The notes beneath the pieces are model-generated. The model saw only the letters and a list, made by a program, of their open reading frames with translations. It ran no database searches and had not been told where the DNA came from. A stretch of 64,000 nt of DNA, from the NCBI GenBank assembly GCA_023634235.1, contig JAMKCF010000001.1, forward strand, positions 16,936,258 to 17,000,257, in the 5' to 3' direction. Source of the DNA: Pisaster brevispinus. Taxonomy: Eukaryota > Echinodermata > Asteroidea > Forcipulatida > Asteriidae. Below are positions 31,892 to 42,931 of this stretch, piece by piece; position 1 is the first letter of the stretch, and the number at the start of each line of letters is the position of its first letter. A program made the translations under genes and the position numbers.

Positions 31892-33220
31892 CTATTTTCC
31901 ATTTAACAACTCAGTCATGTAAGGCAGAGGGCTTGTCTTGAATCTGGTAGTGCTGCACCTGTATGGTTTGAATTTGGGTTGATTTCTGAGGGACATTGAG
32001 GATCTGTATTCTGAGTGTGGAAACCACTCGGAGAACTGCCGGGAGGAAGAAGCTTTTGTTGGAAAATCTCTGCAAATATGCACTCGCCTTACATGAAGAG
32101 GTTCAAGTTCCAGTTTTGTGAGGGATTCTTGGTAGGATATGTACTGTGTACCAAGGATGTACCTACAGACACGCCTTTGGATCATCTCAATTTGATTACT
32201 TTGTCTCTGAGTGAGACCCGCATGCCATAATGGAACTGCGTACTCAAGTATTGGCCTGATATAACTTTTGTACACACTCAGAAGTTCACGATCATTGAGC
32301 CCTGCACCTTTTAATTTACGCAACATGAACATTTTCTGATTTGCTTTAGCTTATATACTCTCCACCTGGGAATCCCATTTTAAATCATCCTGGATCATAA
32401 CACCAAGTAGTTTGACTTTTTTTACAACCTCAAGGTGGTGGTCAGAAATTTTCAGGCTGACATCTGGAATTTCTTTGTTGCCAAAGTATATTTGCATGGC
32501 CTGGCACTTGGTGGGATTAAGTTTTAATTTGTTTTGATCTAACCATTCTGCCAATGTATTCAAACGTTCTTGCAGGTTACTGTTATCACTAACTGATCTA
32601 TTTTCTGCAATTGTCAGGTCATCAACATATTTCCACACTGATGGACTGCTAACATCATTCACAGATGAACTTAGAGCATCATTGATCATACAAAGGAATG
32701 AAACAGGACCGACTAGCGTACCCTGTGGCACTCCCCAAATTAAAAAGATCCAGTCAGAGAACACATTTTTGTATTTTACTCTTTGCCTCCTGTCGGTGAG
32801 GAACTCACCAACCCACTGCACAAGGCTGGGAGATACACCTAACATCAATAGTTTCCTGATAACTGTGTTGTGGTCTATCAAATCGAATGCTTTGGAGAAA
32901 TCAGTTAGCACCAAGGTGCTGATGTTCCCAGATTTCTCAGCTGCAGAAACAGAGTGATGGTAAATATCAATGAGACAATGTGTTGTTGATTTACCCCTCT
33001 GATTGCCATATTGTCTATGATCAATACAAGATTGGATTGAATTATTTACCCATTTGCAAATTCTGCCTTCAGCTACCTTAGCTAGACAAGAGGTCAGAGA
33101 TATTGGACGCAGCTTGTCAAGGACAGGGGGATTTTGCTTTGGAATGGGAATGACATTTGCCTCATTCCATTGTGTGGGAACTTTACTTTGAATAATAAAG
33201 GCATTTATTTTATCTGTCAC
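31892..33220 (-). pseudogene. reverse transcriptase with YVDD active site
   Basis: 'LRPISLTSCLAKVAE', 'DHRQYGNQRGKSTTHCLI', 'LVLTDFSKAFDLIDHNTVI', 'GVPQGTLVGPVSFLCMIND', then 'VWKYVDDLTIAENR'. The catalytic box is YVDD rather than the FADD of the other elements here. The thumb has 'KLLGVMIQDDLKWDSQV'. A stop or slip near 32,345 separates the C-terminal block 'MFMLRKLKGAGLNDREL', which runs to 31,892. Confidence 0.83.
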
Positions 33221-33657
33221 TGGTCTGCTGCATTCATATGCAAATTCCTAACGCAACTTTGGCGGAACATTATCTGGCCCCCTAGCTTTAGTAGCAGAGA
33301 TTTCTTTTTCAAATCATGATAAATTTCCCACGGGTGGACACTGGGTGGTGGTTCAGGGCTAGGAAGATATGCAGGCAGAGCACCCAAAATCAATGGTTGG
33401 TGAGTATTTGGAAAGCTAGCCAATTAAGAATTAATAATATTGGCAATTCTGACGTGGTCAGAAGAGACCACATTATTTTTGCATTATACCTTTGTTTAGA
33501 TTTCTTGATCTCCCTGATAATTTTGTTCCTTAATTTGATTCTTCTTGGATGATCACTCTTGGCAAAAGCTTTGTCTCTGATCAATGAGGTTTTTGATTTG
33601 ATTAGTCATCCATGGTTTATCTTTAGGGTGCATCTGAACAGTTTTGATAGGGAAAAA

Positions 33658-34554
33658 TTATGACATACCCTCAATCAGGATTATATAGAAAGCATATGCT
33701 TTGGACTGAACATCAACTTCATTAAATACTTCAGGCCATGATTGGTCCTGTATCCACCTACCAAATGCACAAATATTTGAATCAGTCATGGGTTGAATTG
33801 TTCTCTTCACTTTAGTGTTTAGTGATTTTAACTGTTTAGGCGACCAATTGACACAGTTGTGATCACTCATTCCAAGAGGTGACGTAACCGTTGGGCGGTT
33901 GTAATGCCCATTCATATTAGTTATGATCAAATCTAGAATGGCGTCATTCCTAGTTGGGGATTTAACAACCTGTGTCAGAAGATTGCCAGCGCATACAGGA
34001 TGAACAACAGTCCGATTAAAATCACCAAGGATGCTGATCCCAGCTTGGGATTTATGAGTTCTAATATAGTCCACTGTTGAGATCAGATGGGAAACAAGCA
34101 GCTGTTGGTGAGGAGAGTCAGGCGCAATATAAACAGCACACACTACTAAGTAGGGGAATTCCCTCGGGAAGTTGGGATGTGAAAGTAGCAGCCAAGTTAC
34201 TTCAAGTTCAGGTGGAATATCCACATCAGTCATCTCCTCAGCTTTGATGATGTCACGCACATAAAGAAGGATGCCACCACCTCGTCTGTTTTCACGGCAG
34301 ATACTAAAAGTGTTGTAACCCTCAATGTGATACAGTTCCGGTATAACTGAAGGGGATAACCATGATTCTGTGATAACTGCAACATCTGTTGAATTCTTGT
34401 TCACTGCTTCAGCTATTTCATCCATTTTGTTTAAGGCTGAGCAAGCATAGGTCAGAAGAAATGTTGGCATGAAATATGATGGTTTATCCTCTCCACTAGA
34501 TCTGGGGACACTGACTAGTGTTCTTGGTCGAATATTCAGCTTTTGGTAGCACAT
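33658..34554 (-). pseudogene. AP endonuclease of nested retrotransposon
   Basis: 'LLTYACSALNKMDEIAEA' corresponds to the first motif with Asn replaced by Tyr in the usual LNxxS position. Then come 'VAVITESWLSP' (Glu), 'RGGGILLYVRD', 'ISILGDFNRTV' (Asp/Asn), 'ILDLIITNMNG' and 'GMSDHNCVNW' (Asp-His). It is otherwise complete. The region 33,220-33,658 between EN and RT is out of frame. Confidence 0.82.
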
Positions 34555-35010
34555 AACAGGTCTTCTCTATCTCACTGTTTGTATCCGTCTCGGTTTATAT
34601 TTGCCTCCATGACACCCACGTCTAGTTGGTCTAGCGATGCCAAGGGATTTTAGTTTGGCCCACAGGTCTGGTGACAATGGATTGTACTTGTAATATCTTC
34701 CATCACGAGGACGGTTATTTATAGATGTCAACTGGTTTGTAGAATACTGGATGCAAACCATTGTATAGGTAGGCTATAAAATGTGCACAGTTCAGCAATG
34801 AGGTTCCACACACAGTGTTACATACCGTGTAACTTTTTGCTCTCAGTATTCCACCATTCAGCAAGAAAAATCACCAGCAAAAAAGCAGACTAGGCACATA
34901 CCAAATATTAACAAGTTGAAAACACACTAAAACGAGCATTTGAGAAAAACTCACCAGGATGACGGACGATTTAAAAATAGAAACATGGAGCACAAAAATA
35001 CACATGGCAG

Positions 35011-36305
35011 TCACTGGAGAGCGCCCTCAATGAGCATGAGCATGTTGTTGAACTGGCATAGATGATGACGATGATCTCCTCGAGGGGCGAGGCAAAGTGC
35101 ATGTCCAGACGAAGGTTCCCATGCTTCACCAAGCTGAAGTGTTCCACCACACGCCAAGTCTGGGGTCAGGTCATACAAGGCGTACAGTGTATACCCGTCT
35201 GTGTAGTCGCTAAGACTGATGTTGTTGCCTTCGTTCATGTACATTTTATCCATACCAGAGAACAGCGTGTGGTAAAATCTGACACAGTTTTTCCTTACTT
35301 CAGCGAAATCTGGTTACAGAGGGGTGTGGGGGATCTGTTCGCCGTCGACGTGCACCGACACGTAGTTGACGTTAAAATGCTGGAAGTTGTACGAGTTTTT
35401 GGAGTACGACCCGTTAAAGGCAGCATTGGACACGCAACCCACCACGATTCTATTTGGTAGCTGACCCAAGAACACGTGATCCTGAGTGTTAAGTTTCCCC
35501 TGGGTACAGACATCATTTTACAGACGACGCATCGGAGGGAATACTTGGCGGTTCCTTTTTCCAAAACTTTGACGTGTCCGAGCATCACCGCAGAGCTGAC
35601 CGTTACCTTCCGCACAAACAACAATGCGTCCATAATCTTTATCTTGTAGGTGGGGTTTTCCGCAGAAGCCATGAGACAAAAGGCGTTGCTGCTGGGAACC
35701 AGCTTTACTTTCAGATCATGTGTTTGTCCTGAAGAACAAATCTCCGTGAATGGGTCTAATCAGGTCTACAATTCGACTGTTCAGGATGCGTTTTTGTCTA
35801 GCCTTCAAGCCTACGTTTGTTTCTGCAGCACTGGCCGTACAGTTGACGTTATCCATCTTGCCTGCGGTACCCTTACTCCAACTCGAAGCCGTCAGCTTTG
35901 ATGTCTTGGCACCTTTGTCGTAACTGAGCAAATCTCGATTATGGCTCTGTACGGATACGTGGGAGTGGAGGCAGAAATCAGTCACTCATTCAGGGTCACA
36001 TCGACTTGGCTTAAGAGGGTCTGTCAAAACAGGTTGCAGGGACCGACCACATGCATTTCGACCAGATGGGTGCCGTCGCCCTTGGTCACCTTCACCTTGA
36101 CGTAGATTTGGGTCTGGGAAGGATCGATGTATTCCTCGCTCGAACCGGGAACAAAAAACTGGATGGGACCTCCATTGGCAAGATTAGAGATGGGGTGGTA
36201 CTCCACATACTGTCCCTTTTTTATACCAGTCTGGGTGGGTGGTAGAGTAAAGAGATCGAGTTCACTCTATGTGCACTCTTCGGAGTGGTCGTGTAGCAGG
36301 GCCAT
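35011..36305 (-). pseudogene. Polinton major capsid protein (double jelly-roll), frameshifted
   Basis: ATG at 36305; an in-frame TAG lies about 13 codons in. Segments in changing frames follow: 'EYHPISNLANGGPIQFFVPG', 'TQIYVKVKVTKGDGTHLV' (N-terminal jelly roll), and near the end 'DYTDGYTLYALYDLTPDLA', then 'GNLRLDMHFASPLEE' in another frame close to 35,080. The length of about 430 codons and motif order match Polinton major capsid proteins. At least four frame breaks. Confidence 0.75.
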
Positions 36306-36441
36306 GGTGGAGCGACATTCTCAGAGCGGCTAGTCGACGATATCGAGTGATCGTCTCGGTCGCTTCCCAGATGTTGAAGTGGCTCTTTTCCCGAGTGTTT
36401 TCGTTTTATACCTTGTTTAGCCGGTCAGGTCAGTCGGGAAT

Positions 36442-36699
36442 CTACATTTTGAGACGTCCAGTCTGTTTGAGTCTTGACTGCGCTGCTGACTTTACGTTCT
36501 TTCCTTCCATAGTATCCTGTGCGATTCCCAAGCCGGTGCGGAGGGGCTTGACGTGCCAACTCTTAGCCCCCTGCTTGATCAGGGGCATGGCCATTCGGAA
36601 GAGCCCGCCCAAAATATTTCCAAGTCCGAAACCTTTCTGAGTGGGAGCCCCATGAAAGACAGGATGGCCTTGCCCGAGTTGTCGCGTGTAGTGGTCCAC
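36442..36699 (-). pseudogene. Polinton pX-like small capsid-associated protein
   Basis: A short frame: 'MDHYTRQLGQGHPVFHGAPT', a Gly-rich amphipathic stretch ('GFGLGNILGGLFRMAMPLIK') and a basic tail ('KNVKSAAQSRLKQTGRLKM'). Small size, Gly-rich helix and position between penton and major capsid genes match the PX protein of Polintons, which resembles adenovirus pX/pVI-type cement proteins. Its C-terminus may be frameshifted. Confidence 0.65.
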
Positions 36700-36752
36700 A
36701 TAGTGTCCGGGGTGGGATACGAAGTGGCTTCTTATGATGTCGGTTGTGTTGA

Positions 36753-37715
36753 TCAGTACGTGGAGAGTCGCTTTCTGAAGTGTAGTTTCACGATGACCTT
36801 CCCACCGACGAATGGGATATAATGGCCCATGTCATCCCTTATATCTATGTTGATGGTGCTCATGAAGCTCTGTTTGAGAGGAACGCAATGCGGACTGTCG
36901 TACGCCTTTGTTACAATATCCCGGTTTTCGCCTTCCACACTCGCATTTCGTAGAAGAGGTGCTCTCGTGTCCTCGACAATGTTGTATTCAATGATGTCAG
37001 TGTACACGAACAGGCTGTGGATTTGCTTCATATTGTAGTGATTGCAGCTAGGGGTTGAACCTAGCAGCAGCCTATAAATATAATTACCAAAGAAGTCTCC
37101 GTCAAATAGGTTCGAGTCACGCTGCTGAAGCCTACGAGGGGTTAGGAGATCAAGGAGAAGACCGGTACACACAGTTTGAATTCAGGAACACGACTGACTC
37201 GTGGCTTGGTCGCACCCAATGCATGGATGGTTTATTGCATATTCTTTGCTCACTACAATATCCACGACGCGGGGTGCTTTCTCTATACCAGTGATGGACA
37301 TAGCCTTTTCAAAACCGAACAGGTAACCCAGACGTTTGACGAAAGTAATAATAACGTCTTCATCTGTTCTAACAATTACTTTTTGAAGGTTCATTGTACT
37401 TGATGAGTATTTTGTCGCCAAGTTCGATCAAAGGTGTAATCTTTGAGAGTAATTCATCCGGTGTCTGGTAAAAACACTCAGGAAGGTTGTGAATATGTAC
37501 ACCACCTTCAGTCTCTTCTGCGTTGCAGTAGATGTGGTTCTGACCTTCTACGATGTTGAGCCTCCTGCGAGGGTAAGTAATCTCGGCGAGACTCGCCTCC
37601 CAATCCCCTTCGAACAACAGAGTAGTGGGTAGATTCACACTGTAGTGACTCAGCGCGTTGTCCGGGTAGTATCCATGCTGCTGTTGCTGGGGAGCGTCAC
37701 GTAAAACGAGTCCAT
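36753..37715 (-). pseudogene. Polinton penton-like minor capsid protein, frameshifted
   Basis: ATG at 37715 with 'MDSFYVTLPSNSS'. After a one-base slip comes 'FEGDWEASLAEITYPRR', then 'GLGDKILIKY'-like sequence, 'FVKRLGYLFGFEK' in a second frame (37,421-37,182), and a final frame with 'SLFVYTDIIEYNIVEDTRAP' and 'GGKVIVKLHFRKRLSTY' ending at 36753. The N-terminal 'FEGDWE-x-SLxEIxYP' and the 'YTDIIEYxxVxDxxAPLL' string are those of the Polinton single jelly-roll (penton-like) protein. Confidence 0.72.
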
Positions 37716-37858
37716 CTCGATTCCCTCTCGCACGTCAAATGTCGACCGGCGATCCGTGAGCCGTGTACTATATACCGACTAGCCCTCTCACCCAGCTGTT
37801 GAACTTGTCCGGATAACCGAACCACTTCACAAAACATTCCAGCATACCACAACGCTTT

Positions 37859-38550
37859 CTAGTGCGTAAAAACTTTCTCTACTTTGTACATGTCGTCCTT
37901 CTTGTCGACTCTTTGTAATTCTTGTTCGTAAATTGTACCCTTCAACCCTTCGCTGTTGTAATCTGTCAACTTGTACACCGGAGGATCCCGTGGAATTCTA
38001 TCGCTGACAGTAAAAAGTTTGGTGGTCCAGTTGCGAAGGTAACCCTTACTGAAAGTTCTCGCTGCCATATTTATGCGAACTGTATCCCCAAGGTTAAACG
38101 TGAAGGCGGTGACGATGGAACTTTTGCCATTGGGGGTGCTGTACAGCGTGCGCCATACCTCTTCGGAGTTTGCAGGTCCGACGGACGCAGGCGTTCTCTT
38201 TATGCTCCCGTGAAACGAGCGGTTGGAGGCAGACACCAGCTTTGGTAAAACGGCCACATAGGCGTACATGTTTTGGGCCGTGAAGTATTTCCACACTTTT
38301 GTTTTAAGAGTCATGTTAAACCTCTCCACCACACTGGCTTTTGTTTCATTGTGAGTGGTAAAGGATTCAATGTTCTTTTTTGTCAGGAAACTCTGAAATT
38401 TGCGGTTTGTAAACTCTGAACCTTTATCAGTCTGGAGCAGGCGTGGTTTCTGCCCATCCCGTAAAATTTGTTCAAAGGCCTTGATTAGCGATGTCCCCAT
38501 TTTATCCCTAAGGAACTTGGAAAATATGTCGATGCACGTCAGTAAAAACT
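37859..38550 (-). pseudogene. Polinton retroviral-type integrase, N-terminally truncated
   Basis: The reading frame enters at about 38,550 with 'LTCIDIFSKF' (first catalytic Asp), continues 'LLQTDKGSEFTNRKFQ' (second Asp) and 'TKASVVERFNMTLKTKVWKY' (Glu, 34 residues after the second Asp), and ends with an SH3/chromodomain-like tail ('FNLGDTVRINMAARTFSKGY', 'RDPPVYKLTDYN'). The N-terminal zinc-binding half is gone, cut by a CR1-like fragment whose stop codon lies at 38,568. The rest is open and undamaged over about 230 codons, so it is partial rather than decayed. Confidence 0.85.
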
Positions 38551-38551
38551 T

Positions 38552-39339
38552 CAGTTATCTAAAGCGCCTAGTTATCATTCACTATATTAAGAAAATGTTT
38601 TTTAAAGTACTTCTTACATACTCTAATTGAAGTTAATGGGCAGGAAGATCGAATTTGGTTCCAAAGGAGAGGTCCCTGGTATCTTACAGTTGAAAGGTGG
38701 AGAGATGTCCTAACTTTACTTAGATGAAGTTTATCTGATGCCCTAGTGTTGTAAGTATGAATATCAGTGTTCCTTACAAACAAATCTCTAATATTCAAGG
38801 GTAAAGATAGTCTTTTCAAAGTTATACATTAAAGCACCTATATGGTATTTATAGAGATCAAATACAGATAATGTGTTGAATTTGACAAATAGTGGGGCAG
38901 AGTGATCTCTGGAGCGTTAATTAATCTTAAGGATTTTTTTTGAACAAACAACTTATTAAGGAATGTTTTGTGGGTGTTTTCCCAGGCAAGTATACAATAC
39001 TGTAGACATGATAATGATAATGCATTATAAATGGAAAGCAGAATATGAGAAGGAACATAATGTTTAAGCTTTCTAATGATGCCAAGGTTGCGGGAAATTA
39101 ATGTGAGAACTTTCTGACAATGATTTTTCCACGTAAGCTTATCGTCAATGACGACACCTAAGAATGTACATGAGTTTACCTGTTCAATAACAATATTGTT
39201 GAGGCGAATATTAACGTTTTTATCTACAGATCTATTCGTAAAAACCATCGCATGTGTTTTCTCTAAGTTCAAAGATAATCTATTACACGTGAACCACTCA
39301 CAAACTTTAGTTAAATCAGTGTTCATAAGGGTAACGTCA
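38552..39339 (-). mobile_element. CR1-like retrotransposon fragment (RT thumb and C-terminus)
   Basis: The minus strand encodes 'LSLNLEKTHAMVFTN', 'CTFLGVVIDDKLTWKNHCQK', 'ILLSIYNALSLSCLQYCILA' and, after a frame break near 38,830, 'IHTYNTRASDKLH' and 'YQGPLLWNQI' to a stop at 38,568. It is 5'-truncated at 39,339, where the hairpin cassettes begin. Almost no 3' UTR separates the stop codon from integrase sequence; a GATAACT duplication (38,550-38,575) marks that junction. Confidence 0.78.
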
Positions 39340-39640
39340 TCATTAGCTGTTCCGACTTACTGTCGGAACAGGTTTTGTTTTTGTCGAGATTTGTATTATT
39401 AGCTGTTTCGCAGCATAGCGCAGCGAAACAGCTCTTGTTTTCGTTAAAGTTTTTTTTATTAGCTGTTTCGCAGCAAAGCGCAGCGAAACAGCTCTTGTTT
39501 TCGTTGAAGTTTTTTTAGCTGTTTCGCAGCAAAGCGCAGCGAAACAGCTCTTGTTTTTGTTAAAGTTTTTTTTATTAGCTGTTTCGCAGCAAAGCGCAGC
39601 GAAACAGCTCTTGTTTTTGTTAAAGTTTTTTTTATTATTA
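39340..39640 (+). repeat. tandem hairpin cassettes (left flank of 816-bp array)
   Basis: Four copies (39401, 39461, 39517, 39577; period 56-60) of a cassette start AGCTGTTTCGCAGC and continue GCAGCGAAACAGCTCTTG, followed by a T-rich tail. Each copy folds into a hairpin with a 10-bp AGCTGTTTCG/CGAAACAGCT stem. A diverged relative at 39,340 has the stem TGTTCCGAC/GTCGGAACA. A further copy sits on the right flank of the array at 42,932. Confidence 0.82.
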
Positions 39641-42600
39641 TTTTTTTTATTTGTATGTTTCAGCCAAAAACATTTGTATGCGTTATTTTGCAATGTTCCC
39701 AATGAGCGATTGCAATGAAACTTTCAGTGATGAAAGGTATTGGTGCAATAATGGTCCTAAAACAGTGATGTCATGATGACGTCATCACCTGTCACGTGAC
39801 GTCATCTTAAAGTTTCCTTTTTTTAATTACTTGAAAATCTATATCAAATCAAACCCCGAGAGACCGTAGGTTTCTGTTTGCGGGATTGGGTGGGGACAAA
39901 CTAGGTCTTCATTTTATTCAGTGTGCGTGACCTTACATGACCTCTACTTCCGGTCAAAACAGGAAGTGCCTTGTAATTCAAAAGTGGAAATTTTCATGAA
40001 GTTGCTTTCAACGATGTTATTGTTTGGCAAGGGTGGGCAATTACAAAAAAAATACCGATGACGTCACAATACACAAGAGCGCCCTCTAGCGGCAGGTTGA
40101 AAACTGATCAAAATGGACTTTTTGAAGATGTGTGTGCTGAAGTTTTGTGTAATCACTTCAAAATTTACACACATGTTGATCGTCAAGCAGTTATTATATG
40201 TGTGAAATTTCAGATCAATGACGTCATCGGGGGTCACGTGACACGGCATTAAAGGTGCATTTTTTAACGTCGTATATCTCCCTAAGTCATAGTGCGATCA
40301 TGTTGAAACTTGGTATTTTGTTGGATATTGACAAGTTCTTTTAAATTCTGAAATGACGTCATGATGACGTCATCACATGATTTTTTATGATTTTTTGAAA
40401 AAGTTATGGCGAAACAGCTTGGCATTTGTGCACAAATGCAATATGTCTAGTTATTATTTTTTTTATTTGTATGCTTCAGCCAAAAACTATTGTATGCGTT
40501 ATTTTGCAATGTTCCCAATGAGCGATTGCAATGAAACTTTCAGTGATGAAAGGTATTGGTGCAATAATGGTCCTAAAACAGTGATGTCATGATGACGTCA
40601 TCACCTGTCACGTGACGTCATCTTAAAGTTTCCTTTTTTTAATTACTTGAAAATCTATATCAAATCAAACCCCGAGAGACCGTAGGTTTCTGTTTGCGGG
40701 ATTGGGTGGGGACAAACTAGGTCTTCATTTTATTCAGTGTGCGTGACCTTACATGACCTCTACTTCCGGTCAAAACAGGAAGTGCCTTGTAATTCAAAAG
40801 TGGAAATTTTCATGAAGTTGCTTTCAACGATGTTATTGTTTGGCAAGGGTGGGCAATTACAAAAAAAATACCGATGACGTCACAATACACAAGAGCGCCC
40901 TCTAGCGGCAGGTTGAAAACTGATCAAAATGGACTTTTTGAAGATGTGTGTGCTGAAGTTTTGTGTAATCACTTCAAAATTTACACACATGTTGATCGTC
41001 AAGCAGTTATTATATGTGTGAAATTTCAGATCAATGACGTCATCGGGGGTCACGTGACACGGCATTAAAGGTGCATTTTTTAACGTCGTATATCTCCCTA
41101 AGTCATAGTGCGATCATGTTGAAACTTGGTATTTTGTTGGATATTGACAAGTTCTTTTAAATTCTGAAATGACGTCATGATGACGTCATCACATGATTTT
41201 TTATGATTTTTTGAAAAAGTTATGGCGAAACAGCTTGGCATTTGTGCACAAATGCAATATGTCTAGTTATTATTTTTTTTATTTGTATGCTTCAGCCAAA
41301 AACTATTGTATGCGTTATTTTGCAATGTTCCCAATGAGCGATTGCAATGAAACTTTCAGTGATGAAAGGTATTGGTGCAATAATGGTCCTAAAACAGTGA
41401 TGTCATGATGACGTCATCACCTGTTACGTGACGTCATCTTAAAGTTTCCTTTTTTTAAATACTTGAAAATCTATATCAAATCAAACCCCGAGAGACCGTA
41501 GGTTTCTGTTTGCGGGATTGGGTGGGGACAAACTAGGTCTTCATTTTATTCAGTGTGCGTGACCTTACATGACCTTTACTTCCGGTCAAAACAGGAAGTG
41601 CCTTGTAATTCAAAAGTGGAAATTTTCATGAAGTTGCTTTCAACGATGTTATTGTTTGGCAAGGGTGGGCAATTACAAAAAAAAATACCGATGACGTCAC
41701 AATACACAAGAGCGCCCTCTAGCGGCAGGTTGAAAACTGATCAAAATGGACTTTTTGAAGATGTGTGTGGTGAAGTTTTGTGTAATCACTTCAAAATTTA
41801 CACACATGTTGATCGTCAAGCAGTTATTATATGTGTGAAATTTCAGATCAATGACGTCATCGGGGGTCACGTGACACGGCATTAAAGGTGCTTTTTTTAA
41901 CGTCGTATATCTCCCTAAGTCATAGTGCGATCATGTTGAAACTTGGTATTTTGTTGGATATTGACAAGTTCTTTTAAATTCTGAAATGACGTCATGATGA
42001 CGTCATCACATGATTTTTTATGATTTTTTGAAAAAGTTATGGCGAAACAGCTTGGCATTTGTGCACAAATGCAATATGTCTAGTTATTATTTTTTTTATT
42101 TGTATGCTTCAGCCAAAAACTATTGTATGCGTTATTTTGCAATGTTCCCAATGAGCGATTGCAATGAAACTTTCAGTGATGAAAGGTATTGGTGCAATAA
42201 TGATCCTAAAACAGTGATGTCATGATGACGTCATCACCTGTCACGTGACGTCATCTTAAAGTTTCCTTTTTTTAAATATTTGAAAATCTATATCAAATCA
42301 ACCGCAAAAGACCGTAGGTTTCTGTTTGCGGGATTGGGTAGGTATAAACTAGGTCTTCATTTTATTCAGTGTGCGTGACCTTACATGACCTCTACTTCCG
42401 GTCGAAACAGGAAGTGCCTTGTAATTCAAAAGTGGAAATTTTTATGAAGTTGCTTTCAACGATGTTATTGTTTGGCAAGGGTGGGCAATTACAAAAAAAT
42501 ACAGATGACGTCACAATACACAAGCGCGCCCTCTAGTGGCAGGTTGAAAACTGATCAAAATGGACTTTTTGAAGATGTGTGTGGTGAAGTTTTGTGTAAT

Positions 42601-42897
42601 CACTTCAAAATTTACACACATGTTGATCGTCAAGCAGCCATCATATGTGTGAAATTTCAGATTGATGACGTCATCGGGGGTCACATGACGCGGCATTAAA
42701 GGTGCCTTTTTTAATGTCGTATATCTCCCTAAGTATTAGTGCTATCATGTTGAAACTTGGTAGGTTGTTATATATTGGCAAGGTCTTGTAAATACTGAAA
42801 TGACGTAATGATGACGTCATCACATGATTTTTTATGATTTTATGAAAAAGTTATGGCGAAACAGCTCGGCATTTGTGCACAAATGCAATATGTCTAG
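39635..42897 (+). repeat. four tandem copies of an 816-bp Helitron-like non-autonomous unit
   Basis: Units end at 40450, 41266, 42083 and 42897 (lengths 816, 816, 817, 814). Copies 1 and 2 look almost identical, copy 3 differs at a few sites, and copy 4 is the most diverged. Each unit ends with CGAAACAGCT, then the perfect palindrome GCATTTGTGCACAAATGC, then AATATGTCTAG followed by TT. A hairpin about 7-10 bases before a terminal CTRR is the canonical Helitron 3' end. CGAAACAGCT near the 3' end is complementary to the AGCTGTTTCG start of the flanking cassettes, as in Helentron/HINE-type elements. Each unit carries about six TGACGTCA sites. No protein is encoded. Confidence 0.8.
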
Positions 42898-42931
42898 TTT
42901 ATTATTTTTTTTTTTTATTTTTTTTTTTTTT

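Larger units (their letters stand above)
31560..34980 (-). mobile_element. non-LTR retrotransposon nested in the Polinton (YVDD-type RT)
   Basis: The minus strand reads a basic N-terminal block (34,761: 'RPTRRGCHGGKYKPRRIQTV'), endonuclease (34554-33658), RT (33220-32351), C-terminal domain (32332-31892), and a 3' UTR ending in an ATT-type tail at 31,563-31,575. It lies between the major capsid and protease genes of the Polinton and so inserted after it. The 5' boundary is uncertain (34,800-35,000). No intact ORF2 remains. Confidence 0.82.
30990..38550 (-). mobile_element. degraded Polinton/Maverick element interrupted by a nested retrotransposon
   Basis: On the minus strand, from high to low coordinate: integrase (38550-37859), penton-like minor capsid (37715-36753), pX-like small protein (36699-36442), major capsid (36305-35011), a nested retrotransposon (about 34,900-31,560), adenain-like protease (31501-30990). 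Integrase with adenovirus-like capsid and protease genes is the Polinton signature. The B-family polymerase and packaging ATPase were not found in the window. Every gene except the remaining integrase piece has frame breaks. Terminal inverted repeats were not located. These are old, non-functional remains of a virus-like transposon. Confidence 0.8.

Noticed and set aside
26361..34554. 2A motifs in the other retrotransposons
   Set aside because: I checked the leaders of the elements at 25.9-30.8 and 31.6-34.9 kb and saw no NPGP sequence.
40058..42699. Conserved 61-75-residue open frames repeated in each 816-bp unit, open on both strands
   Set aside because: They recur because the DNA repeats. 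Both strands are open over the same bases, the sequence is dominated by TGACGTCA-type palindromes, and no start context or known domain is present.
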